In this document: piece by piece, positions 7,449-14,916 of the stretch
How positions within the stretch are numbered: the stretch's first letter is position 1
How the letters are laid out: every line of letters begins with the position of its first letter
DNA from: JBOFIQ01 sp051654905
GTDB lineage: Bacteria > Actinomycetota > Actinomycetes > Propionibacteriales > Propionibacteriaceae
NCBI GenBank assembly: GCA_051654905.1
Contig: JBOFYY010000156.1
Location: 274,134-338,133 of the forward strand
DNA: 64,000 bases
Direction of reading: 5' to 3'
Notes under the pieces: generated by a model
What the model saw: the letters and a program-made list of their open reading frames with translations, nothing else
Told to the model about the DNA's origin: nothing
The model's database searches: none
Program-made: the position numbers and the translations under genes

Positions 7449-8746
7449 CAGTGAGCCTCCTGCCCGAACTCGGGAACATCGTAGCGATTTACCAAAATCT
7501 GGCGGAGCGACATCATTGCCGTGTAGGTACAAAAAATACGTATTGGACCGCTGGAGTGCTGTGTTAAGAAAGCGTCTAAGGCACGTTCAAGATCTGGCTC
7601 AACTTGGGCTACCGCAACATCGTCGTAGCGAAGCCGTACCGCCATATCGTAGGCACGTACTCCGCTGGTAATAGCGACGCCTTGTTTCCGTAATGATTCG
7701 AAGCTGACGTCATAGAGCCAACTCACATCTTGTCCATCAGCATATTTATCGTTGATAGCAATCATCGACGGCACGGCTTCACTACCGTAGGTTCCAAGCG
7801 CTACGGTGAACCCCGCCGGGTTTTTCACTAACACCAGTTCTAATTGCCGTCCATCAGCATCAATTACTTCACCGCGCCCAAAAGGTGGGGCAACTGCAGC
7901 TAAAGCGCGCATAGCAGCATCGGGAGCAAATCTGTCTCCTAATAGCGCCCGGGCCGCAGCAGTAGCCGCAGTAGCATTAATCATGGCAGCTAAGCCACGC
8001 TGACGTAACGTAACTGGACCTACGGTGGCATTTTTCCAACAAATATCAAAAGATTGACTATCGCGAGGACGCAATAACCCACTATCTGTTTGTTTAGCAA
8101 TCTGATGATCCTCATCGAAACGAGCATCTGTTTCTCGTAGTTCTGGTAGGCGGTCAGCAATATCGGGGTGTAGCCCAAACCAAATTACTTCGATATCGTC
8201 GCTAATCTCATCGGCGATGCGAGAGATGAATGAGTCATCTTGATTAAGTGTCACGCTGGTGGTGGTTTGTTGGGCAAGCGTGGTCAAAAGTTTGGCGGTG
8301 TAATCAATTTCTGCGAAACGATCCAGCTGATCTCGAGCAACATTGAGTAGCAGCGCATGTCGTGGTTTAACTACTTCAGCAAATTTTAGTGAGTGTGCCT
8401 CATCTAATTCTAGCACCGCAATATCGGCGGCAAGTTTCCCATTCAACTGCACTTGGGGAATCATCGACGAGATCACACCACGAGTAAAGTTAGATCCCGT
8501 CGGGTTAGTGAAAACTTCCAACCCATGCTCGCGAAGCAATGCAACTAGCATCTTGGTTGTGGTGGTTTTACCATTCGTACCGCTGACTACAACGATGCCC
8601 TCAGGTAACGCACCTAGCGTCGCAGCAAGAAATTGTGGATCTATTCGTTCCACAACCAAACCTGGCAAAGCCGATCCGCCACCTTTGAGACGCGAAGCGA
8701 TACGAGCTATTTTGCCAGCCGCTATTGCAACACTTGTTCTTAACAC
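7448..8746 (-). CDS. murT: Lipid II isoglutaminyl synthase subunit MurT
   Basis: A Mur-ligase-like protein with ATP site GTNGKTTTTK near residue 56 and a C-terminal DUF1727 domain (NPAGFTVAL, DVSWLYDVSFE with the conserved Asp). It activates the glutamate carboxylate of lipid II at the inner membrane face and pairs with GatD. The Cys4 zinc ribbon known from firmicute MurT is not visible: the middle region has a single Cys. The frame can start at GTG 8752 or GTG 8746; the latter is preferred because TAGGAT ends 7 bases before it. The product is 432 residues. Confidence 0.9.
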   Translation of the reverse strand: MLRTSVAIAAGKIARIASRLKGGGSALPGLVVERIDPQFLAATLGALPEGIVVVSGTNGKTTTTKMLVALLREHGLEVFTNPTGSNFTRGVISSMIPQVQLNGKLAADIAVLELDEAHSLKFAEVVKPRHALLLNVARDQLDRFAEIDYTAKLLTTLAQQTTTSVTLNQDDSFISRIADEISDDIEVIWFGLHPDIADRLPELRETDARFDEDHQIAKQTDSGLLRPRDSQSFDICWKNATVGPVTLRQRGLAAMINATAATAAARALLGDRFAPDAAMRALAAVAPPFGRGEVIDADGRQLELVLVKNPAGFTVALGTYGSEAVPSMIAINDKYADGQDVSWLYDVSFESLRKQGVAITSGVRAYDMAVRLRYDDVAVAQVEPDLERALDAFLTQHSSGPIRIFCTYTAMMSLRQILVNRYDVPEFGQEAH

Positions 8747-8753
8747 AGTCACT

Positions 8754-8759
8754 ATCCTA
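8754..8759 (-). promoter_or_regulatory. Leaderless -10 element of murT-gatD
   Basis: TAGGAT on the minus strand, 7 bases before GTG at 8746. It would be only 1 base before the alternative GTG at 8752, arguing for the shorter start. Confidence 0.55.
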
Positions 8760-8821
8760 ATGGCGGAACCAACATCGCTAGGATTACTTCATCATCGTGT
8801 CTGAGCCAAGGAGTTGCGACC

Positions 8822-9595
8822 ATGCTGGAAGATCCATTAGCACCTACCGATATTCACGTCCCGGCACGCCACGACGATCAGGTAGCAGCTTGGCTCTACG
8901 ACGCTGGCGTAGATACTCCTGCTGTTGTACTTATCCATGGCTCAACGAATGCTTCACGCGATGATCTATCAGAAATCGCTACGATGTTTGCCGACGACGC
9001 AACAACTGTTTTAGTCGCCTCAAAACATCCCCAAAGCCATTCAATGCTTTCTCGCTCTTATGATCTGTTAGCTGAAGACATCACTGCCCAAGCTAACTGG
9101 CTCCGCGAACGTGGACACAAACGTATCGTTTTAGTGGGATGGAGCGAAGGAAGTTGGATCGCTGCTCGCGTCGCTGCCCGCACTGATCTCATAGCCGCAT
9201 GCGTTTTTCTTTCACCACCAGTTGTTGACGTTTCAACTCAATACGCCCATGAAGCTACTATCACCTGGCCGTGGTTTATCCCTGGACGTGCTATCACCCA
9301 ACGTATTCTGTCTCGTGTCTTAGCTCGTTCCCAAGGTTTCCGAGGATCGTTTACCGATGATTTCGCAGCGTTGGAAATGCCTCTACTAGCCGTCTGGGCA
9401 GATAACGATCCAGTAGTAGATGTTCCTCGTGCTCAAAAATTACTTAAACATATACAACCTCAAGCTAAACAATTTCTTGTCGACAGCTGGAATCATGATT
9501 TATCTGGTAACAACACTTGGACTGCCGCAGCTCGCAGTATTGTTCATGGCGAAAATCTTGAAGAAACTGACGATATAGTTCTTATTGGGGAATAA
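8822..9595 (+). CDS. Alpha/beta hydrolase
   Basis: The 257-residue cytoplasmic protein has a complete alpha/beta hydrolase layout: oxyanion region LIHGSTN near residue 38, nucleophile elbow GWSEGSW with Ser near residue 109, acid Asp in WADNDPVVDV near residue 198 and His in SWNHDLSG near residue 225. It lacks a signal peptide. The substrate is not predictable; esterase or dienelactone hydrolase-like activities are possible. ATG at 8822 follows AAGGAG at good spacing. It is transcribed away from murT, and a hairpin terminator follows. Confidence 0.85.
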   Translation: MLEDPLAPTDIHVPARHDDQVAAWLYDAGVDTPAVVLIHGSTNASRDDLSEIATMFADDATTVLVASKHPQSHSMLSRSYDLLAEDITAQANWLRERGHKRIVLVGWSEGSWIAARVAARTDLIAACVFLSPPVVDVSTQYAHEATITWPWFIPGRAITQRILSRVLARSQGFRGSFTDDFAALEMPLLAVWADNDPVVDVPRAQKLLKHIQPQAKQFLVDSWNHDLSGNNTWTAAARSIVHGENLEETDDIVLIGE

Positions 9596-9624
9596 CAGAA
9601 CCGATAAGAACTTAGTAAATTAAG

Positions 9625-9662
9625 AAACTCTCGTAAATCAATTTCTTGACTTACGAGAGTTT
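9625..9662 (+). terminator. Bidirectional terminator between hydrolase and tRNA-Lys
   Basis: A 12-bp inverted repeat (9625-9636 with 9651-9662), arm AAACTCTCGTAA, lies between the convergent hydrolase and tRNA-Lys and starts 4 bases from the tRNA 3' end. A short T-run follows on each strand. Confidence 0.75.
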
Positions 9663-9665
9663 TCG

Positions 9666-9738
<73 letters not shown>

Positions 9739-9821
9739 ATCGCGCGTTAGCGCGAAACATAACTTTACAGTGATTAACTCACAGATGCAAAATACTTCTT
9801 ACTAACGGCAATAATTTACTA

Positions 9822-10112
9822 CTAATTCTTCCCAAATATTACCCGAATAATCCCTACTACCGTAGCGATACCGGCAGCAGCTCCGCCCATAATAACGAGG
9901 CGGTCATAGCGTAATCCGTTTTCATCAACAACCTGTGACTTCACATTGTTGACTTCAGTTACCACAAATGCTTTGGCATCAGCGATAGTACGATCTTTGA
10001 CGGCCTTAGGATGAACTTCGTTCACAAGATTTTCGATGTTGTCGCTAAGACGTGCCCGAGCAGCAATAAGATCATTTTGGATCTGTTCTTTTGTGCGCGC
10101 ATTATCAGCCAT
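9822..10112 (-). CDS. DUF3618 domain protein with C-terminal membrane anchor
   Basis: The 96-residue protein matches the DUF3618 pattern: an N-terminal amphipathic segment with LIAARARLSDNIENL and VHPKAVKDR, then a single membrane segment at residues 74-92 (VIMGGAAAGIATVVGIIRVIF). Actinobacterial members often accompany envelope or phage-holin-like genes; function is unknown. ATG at 10112 follows GAGGAG 6 bases upstream. It stands alone, divergent from bcp. Confidence 0.85.
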   Translation of the reverse strand: MADNARTKEQIQNDLIAARARLSDNIENLVNEVHPKAVKDRTIADAKAFVVTEVNNVKSQVVDENGLRYDRLVIMGGAAAGIATVVGIIRVIFGKN

Positions 10113-10176
10113 GTGTTCTCCTCAATAAGTGCTACATATTAAGAGTAGCTACACTGACGAAACCTCGCAGGCAAGC

Positions 10177-10182
10177 TAGTAT
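10177..10182 (+). promoter_or_regulatory. Leaderless -10 element of bcp
   Basis: TAGTAT ends 6 bases before the ATG at 10189; no ribosome site is present. Confidence 0.6.
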
Positions 10183-10188
10183 TTTCTT

Positions 10189-10674
10189 ATGACTGATCGT
10201 CTCGCCACTGGCTCTATAGCTCCTAGTTTTACTCTCACCGATGCGCACGGAAAATCCGTATCCTTGGCAGATTTCAAAGGGCAGCGGGTCATCGTTTATT
10301 TCTACCCAGCTGCAATGACTCCCGGATGCACTACTCAAGCCGTTGATTTTTCTACTGCTCTCGATGATTTTCATAGTGCAGGCTACGAAGTGCTGGGCAT
10401 CTCCCCTGATGCTCCAGAAAAATTAGCTAAGTTTGCAGAAAAATCAGCTATCGCCTTCACTTTGCTAGCCGATCCAGCTAAAGAAACCCTAAAAGCTTAC
10501 GCTTCTTACGGCAGCAAGATGATGTACGGAAAAGAAATTACTGGCGTTATTCGCTCCACCTTCATCATCGATGTAGATACCGCTGGAGTCGGTACCGTTG
10601 CAGTAGCCCAGTACAACGTGCGAGCAACTGGTCACGTAGCTAAACTACGGCGCGAACTTGGATTAGCTGAATAA
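10189..10674 (+). CDS. bcp: Thioredoxin-dependent peroxiredoxin, Bcp/PrxQ type
   Basis: The 161-residue AhpC/TSA-fold protein reduces peroxides in the cytoplasm using thioredoxin or a similar thiol. The peroxidatic Cys is in MTPGCTTQA near residue 46. The resolving Cys that often follows five residues later in Bcp proteins is replaced by Val here, and no other Cys is seen, so it should work as a 1-Cys enzyme. Start is leaderless-type. A strong terminator follows. Confidence 0.9.
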   Translation: MTDRLATGSIAPSFTLTDAHGKSVSLADFKGQRVIVYFYPAAMTPGCTTQAVDFSTALDDFHSAGYEVLGISPDAPEKLAKFAEKSAIAFTLLADPAKETLKAYASYGSKMMYGKEITGVIRSTFIIDVDTAGVGTVAVAQYNVRATGHVAKLRRELGLAE

Positions 10675-10694
10675 AGCCAGCATCTTCTAAAACT

Positions 10695-10726
10695 AATAAG
10701 ACCCTCAGCTAAGTGAGGGTCTTATT
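10695..10726 (+). terminator. Rho-independent terminator after bcp
   Basis: A 13-bp perfect stem (10695-10707 with 10714-10726), arm AATAAGACCCTCA, loop 6 bases, ending in an AT-rich tract. It probably also stops transcripts of the convergent tRNA-Leu. Confidence 0.85.
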
Positions 10727-10730
10727 TACG

Positions 10731-10813
<83 letters not shown>

Positions 10814-10884
10814 AATTCCCTAACGGACTTGGTAAGTCTAACGTGTATCTGCCAGTACTACAAAACATAGCTTTGTATTCCTAG

Positions 10885-12225
10885 CTAAGAAGCGGATTCT
10901 TGATCTATTGAAAATGTCAGTAACGCAAGTTTTGGATCGTCAATGGCAAAGGTTTTTACTGGCCCTGGCGGTGTTGTAGCAGTCTCAAATCTTACGGTGA
11001 CTCGCCCTAACCCAGCCCCCCATACCCAGCCTGATCCGTAATCTTGGTGAACTACATCTACACCCGGCCAATATGTTTGTTTGCCCCAGCGCGACTCCAC
11101 CGGAATACGATCTAGGACAGCCCCTTCTTTTTCATCAAGATCTGAACCAACAGCCCCCCATTCAAAGAGTTCTTCTTGGGCTGCCTCAGTAAAGTTACTT
11201 ACCCCAACCCCTAGTAACCGAACTCCCCCAGCAATCTCAATACCTGATAAAAGTTCTTTAGCTACTCGAGCGAAGGTTTCTGGAGCATCAGTAGCCCCTA
11301 CCAAAGTACGGGACCGGGTATGGGTCGAAAAATCTGCTCGCCGGACTTTTAACGAAATAGTTTTAGCGAACATACAGGCTTTCTGAACACGTTCGGCTAC
11401 CCGCATCGAATCTCGATCTATCACGCCAGCTAGTTCGTCTCGATCTCTGATATCAGTTTCAAAAGTATGTTCCACCGAAATCGACTTCATTTCCCGACCC
11501 GGTTCGATAGCTCTTTGGTCTTGGGCGAAAGCCAGTGATGCAAGCGATTCCCCGGAGGCTTTTCCCACTTCACGGATTAGTTCAGATCGCGATAATTTCT
11601 GAATATCAGCAACAGTTCGCACGCCTAGTCGCTCTAACCGTTCCATCGTAACTGGACCAATACCTGGCACTGCCCGAGCTGGCAACGGAGCAATAGTGGC
11701 AATTTCTGTTCCCGGAGCCACTAACGCTATTCCATCAGGTTTAGCCATTTCACTAGCAACTTTCGCCATGAACTTGCTAGAACCTAACCCGACCGAAGCA
11801 GTTAGTCCTCCAGTACGTTCCACAACATCTGATCGTAACTTTTCAGCGATCTTACGTAGCGAATCTGTATCTAATCGATGTCCCCCAGCAGCAAGATCAA
11901 CGTAAGCTTCATCAATAGAGAGTTGTTCAACTAACGGACTCAACTCATGTAGCAGCTTCATTACGATGGAACTAGCTGCTCGATAAGCCTCGAACCTTCC
12001 ACCTAAAAAAGCTCCATGTGGACAACGGCGATGTGCCTCCGCGCTAGACATAGCTGACCGTACCCCAAAAGCTCGCGCTTCATAAGAGGCTGTTGCTACG
12101 ACTCCCCGATTTCCGATACCACCAACTATTACTGGTTTTCCTCGTAGCGACGGTTTATCTCGTTGCTCCACTGAAGCAAAAAATGCATCTAAATCCAGAT
12201 GTAGTACCGATGCGGTAGTGCGCAT
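10885..12225 (-). CDS. dinB: DNA polymerase IV
   Basis: The 446-residue Y-family translesion polymerase has catalytic motifs LDLDAFFASVEQ (residues 9-20), YEARAFGVRSAM with the steric-gate region, and SIDEAYVDL near residue 103 (Asp-Glu pair). Helix-hairpin-helix PGIGPVTMERLERLGV is near residue 188, followed by the little finger domain. A C-terminal extension after residue 370 (Trp/Gly-rich, WPGVDVVHQDYGSGWVWG) is present in actinobacterial DinB forms; no clear beta-clamp motif was identified. It is the last gene of the rph-rdgB-thyA-dfrA-dinB run and starts 3 bases after dfrA with CGGAGC as ribosome site. Confidence 0.93.
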   Translation of the reverse strand: MRTTASVLHLDLDAFFASVEQRDKPSLRGKPVIVGGIGNRGVVATASYEARAFGVRSAMSSAEAHRRCPHGAFLGGRFEAYRAASSIVMKLLHELSPLVEQLSIDEAYVDLAAGGHRLDTDSLRKIAEKLRSDVVERTGGLTASVGLGSSKFMAKVASEMAKPDGIALVAPGTEIATIAPLPARAVPGIGPVTMERLERLGVRTVADIQKLSRSELIREVGKASGESLASLAFAQDQRAIEPGREMKSISVEHTFETDIRDRDELAGVIDRDSMRVAERVQKACMFAKTISLKVRRADFSTHTRSRTLVGATDAPETFARVAKELLSGIEIAGGVRLLGVGVSNFTEAAQEELFEWGAVGSDLDEKEGAVLDRIPVESRWGKQTYWPGVDVVHQDYGSGWVWGAGLGRVTVRFETATTPPGPVKTFAIDDPKLALLTFSIDQESAS

Positions 12226-12228
12226 ACT

Positions 12229-12729
12229 TTAGCTCCGGCAATACTCAACAAAATCGAATTTCAGATCTGCTTCCTGACAATGTTCCCGAGAAATCTCTGT
12301 CCATTCTGCCCCCAACTCTGGGAACACAACATCTCCTACGACCTCTGTATCTACTTCTGTCAGCACAATACGGTCGCAGAACATCAAAGCTTGTTCATAG
12401 ACTTGCCCACCACCGACGATGAAACAAGTCTGTTCCCCCAGCGCTTCTGCCATAGCAAAAGCGGTATCTAAATCTCCGGTGGAATATGCAGTCGTCGTAT
12501 CTTGATCACCATCAGGTAGCTCAACTTTGCTGGGATCGCGAGACAGCACAATAGTAGTACGCCCTGGCAGCACCCCCATCGCTTCAAAGGTGCGCCGCCC
12601 CACAATCATTACATGGCCCATCGTGACACGTTTGAAATGTGCCCAATCTGCTTTGATTTTTAGCGGTTGATCAGCACCATCTCCTAGGACTCGGTTTCGA
12701 TCTATGATCGCTATTGCAACAATCTCCAT
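12229..12729 (-). CDS. dfrA: Dihydrofolate reductase
   Basis: The 166-residue enzyme reduces dihydrofolate with NADPH, regenerating tetrahydrofolate after ThyA. Visible features are AIIDRNRVLGDGADQ at the N-terminus, the conserved Asp in KADWAHFKR (equivalent to E. coli Asp27), VGRRTFEAMG and the cofactor loop FIVGGGQVYEQAL. The usual active-site Pro-Trp reads Pro-Leu, so Trp22 is replaced by Leu. This may change antifolate binding, but all other core residues are intact. AAAGGA precedes the ATG. It lies 13 bases after thyA. Confidence 0.93.
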   Translation of the reverse strand: MEIVAIAIIDRNRVLGDGADQPLKIKADWAHFKRVTMGHVMIVGRRTFEAMGVLPGRTTIVLSRDPSKVELPDGDQDTTTAYSTGDLDTAFAMAEALGEQTCFIVGGGQVYEQALMFCDRIVLTEVDTEVVGDVVFPELGAEWTEISREHCQEADLKFDFVEYCRS

Positions 12730-12742
12730 TGGTTATCCTTTG

Positions 12743-13537
12743 TTACACAGCAATATCAGCAGTGATTGTTGGATGGGCTAGGTAATTATCAAAACGAATA
12801 TCATCTAATCCAAAATCATCAATGGACTTGATTTCTGGGTTAAGCCAGAGCTTTGGCAATGGATACGGTTCTCGGGTCATCTGTAACTGAGCTTGTTCCA
12901 AGTGATTCAGATACAAATGTGCATCACCCAACGTGTGAATAAAATCTCCTACGCCCAGTCCGCAAACCTGTGCCACCATATGAGTTAATAACGCGTAACT
13001 AGCGATGTTAAAAGGAACACCTAGGAAAATATCGGCACTACGCTGGTATAGCTGACAAGACAATTTTCCATCAGCAACGTAGAACTGAAATAGCGCATGA
13101 CAAGGCTGTAGCGCCATTTGATCCAGATCAGCTACATTCCAAGCACTCACCACTAGCCGACGAGAGTCTGGATTTGTTTTGATCTGCTCAATAACCTCAG
13201 CTAGCTGATCTATATTATTCCCTGAAGGAGTAGGCCAGCTCCGCCACTGATGTCCATAGACTGGCCCCAGCTCGCCGTTCTCGTCAGCCCACTCGTCCCA
13301 AATCGTTGAACCCATTTCCTGTAGCGGAGTAACATTCGTCGATCCCGAAATGAACCATAGCAGCTCTGCTTTGAAAGCTCTGCGATACAGCTTTTTCGTG
13401 GTTACGAGTGGAAAACCATCAGCTAAGTTGAACCGCATCTGATGCCCAAAAACAGACTTCGTTCCGGTGCCGGTGCGATCCCCTTTAACCGTTCCTTCGG
13501 TTAAAACCCGATTCAATAAATCGATATATTGCTGCAT
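12743..13537 (-). CDS. thyA: Thymidylate synthase
   Basis: The 264-residue enzyme has the same length as E. coli ThyA and converts dUMP to dTMP with methylene-tetrahydrofolate. The catalytic Cys lies in LQPCHALFQFYV near residue 146, followed by the phosphate-binding LYQRSADIFLGVPFNIASYA. The ribosome site AAGGA is 7 bases before ATG. Placement between rdgB and dfrA puts dTMP synthesis and folate recycling in one transcript with nucleotide-pool sanitation. Confidence 0.97.
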   Translation of the reverse strand: MQQYIDLLNRVLTEGTVKGDRTGTGTKSVFGHQMRFNLADGFPLVTTKKLYRRAFKAELLWFISGSTNVTPLQEMGSTIWDEWADENGELGPVYGHQWRSWPTPSGNNIDQLAEVIEQIKTNPDSRRLVVSAWNVADLDQMALQPCHALFQFYVADGKLSCQLYQRSADIFLGVPFNIASYALLTHMVAQVCGLGVGDFIHTLGDAHLYLNHLEQAQLQMTREPYPLPKLWLNPEIKSIDDFGLDDIRFDNYLAHPTITADIAV

Positions 13538-13546
13538 CTAGCTTCC

Positions 13547-14161
13547 TTAAAACTTCCCGTTAGCAATCAGATCGCTCATTAACTCCACCATGTCTCGTAC
13601 TGCTTTGCCACGATGCGATATGGCATCTTTAGCAGCCGGAGTCATCTGTGCAGTTGTGAGCTGACTATCGGTTGGGACAAAGATTGGATCGTATCCAAAC
13701 CCACCACTGCCACAAGGTTGGTCAGTGATTGTTCCTGGCATCTCTCCTCGCACCGCATATGTGTCTCCGCTCGGAAGCACCAGCGTCATGACACACACGA
13801 ATTTAGCGCCACGCTGCGATAGCGGTACGTCAGTAATTTGACGCAGCAGCAACTCAACGTTGTCCTGATCGCTAGCATTAGGGCCTGCCCAGCGTGCAGA
13901 ACGAATACCGGGCATGCCGTTTAAAACATCAAGGCATAGACCTGAATCATCAGCAAGTGCGGCAAAACCTGTCTTTTCTACACATATTCGGGCTTTTAAC
14001 TCTGAATTACCCTCGAAAGATAATTCGGTTTCTGCTGGCTCCAGATATTGCGCTACCTCAGCTAACCCTTTCACCTCAACATCTAAGCCACTATCGGCTA
14101 AAACGCGACGTAATTCCGCAAGTTTTTTTGCGTTATGCGTAGCCAGAACTACCGTTTTCAT
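13547..14161 (-). CDS. rdgB: XTP/dITP pyrophosphatase, RdgB/HAM1 family
   Basis: The 204-residue enzyme hydrolyses non-canonical purine triphosphates (dITP, XTP) to monophosphates. The substrate motif VLATHNAKKLAELR is at residues 4-17, ALADDSGLCLDVLNG near residue 68, and FGYDPIFVP near residue 156. Its ATG overlaps the rph stop by four bases (ATGA), so translation is coupled. The rph-rdgB order is typical in actinobacteria. Confidence 0.95.
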   Translation of the reverse strand: MKTVVLATHNAKKLAELRRVLADSGLDVEVKGLAEVAQYLEPAETELSFEGNSELKARICVEKTGFAALADDSGLCLDVLNGMPGIRSARWAGPNASDQDNVELLLRQITDVPLSQRGAKFVCVMTLVLPSGDTYAVRGEMPGTITDQPCGSGGFGYDPIFVPTDSQLTTAQMTPAAKDAISHRGKAVRDMVELMSDLIANGKF

Positions 14162-14877
14162 TCGTTAAGTGCCTTCTGTTGCAACACTGTAAGCTCAGCA
14201 CAACCAGCAAGGCCTAGATCTAGCAGCTGGTTCATCACGTCCCGATCAAAAGGTTCGCCTTCTGCAGTACCTTGTACCTCAACAAGTTTCCCAGAACCCG
14301 TAGCGACAATATTCATATCTACTTCAGCGCGGGAATCCTCTTCGTAAGGAAGATCCAATCGAGGTTCACCATCAATCACACCAACTGAAATTGCTGCAAT
14401 TGAATCCTTCAGCGGTTCTCCCTTTAACGCACCTAATTTACGTAGATGTGTTACAGCATCAGCTAACGCAACGTATGCACCAGTGATAGAAGCAGTACGG
14501 GTGCCACCATCCGCTTGCAAAACATCGCAATCTAGCAAAATGGTATTTTCACCCAAGGCTTCATAATCAATCACAGCTCGCAAAGAACGACCAATTAAAC
14601 GACTAATTTCATGTGTTCGGCCACCAATCTTTCCTTTTACTGACTCACGCCCAGAACGTTCATGGGTGGCGCGCGGAAGCATCGAATACTCCGCACTTAC
14701 CCAACCTAGACCAGATCCCTTACGCCAGCGCGGAACTCCTTCGGTTACCGAAGCAGCAATCAGTACTCTAGTTTTCCCAAACTCAACCAATACTGATCCT
14801 TCAGCATGGTCGAGCCAATTGCGTGTGATGCGCACATCGCGAAGCTGGTCATTGTTACGTCCGTCGGCACGAGTCAT
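14158..14877 (-). CDS. rph: Ribonuclease PH
   Basis: The 239-residue phosphorolytic 3'-5' exoribonuclease trims tRNA 3' ends. It has the N-terminal MTRADGRNNDQLRDV, the phosphate-site region RSGRESVKGKIGGRTHEISRLIGRSLR with conserved Arg, and the domain DCDVLQADGGTRTASITGAY. The frame extends to TTG at 14907, but ATG at 14877 matches the family N-terminus and has TAGGGT ending 7 bases before it. It is the first gene of the rph-rdgB-thyA-dfrA-dinB unit. Confidence 0.95.
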   Translation of the reverse strand: MTRADGRNNDQLRDVRITRNWLDHAEGSVLVEFGKTRVLIAASVTEGVPRWRKGSGLGWVSAEYSMLPRATHERSGRESVKGKIGGRTHEISRLIGRSLRAVIDYEALGENTILLDCDVLQADGGTRTASITGAYVALADAVTHLRKLGALKGEPLKDSIAAISVGVIDGEPRLDLPYEEDSRAEVDMNIVATGSGKLVEVQGTAEGEPFDRDVMNQLLDLGLAGCAELTVLQQKALNE

Positions 14878-14884
14878 AACAACC

Positions 14885-14890
14885 ACCCTA
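14885..14890 (-). promoter_or_regulatory. Leaderless -10 element of rph operon
   Basis: TAGGGT on the minus strand, 7 bases before ATG at 14877. It supports the shorter start. Confidence 0.6.
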
Positions 14891-14916
14891 GTGGGAGAGA
14901 CTGACAAAATGCAGTT

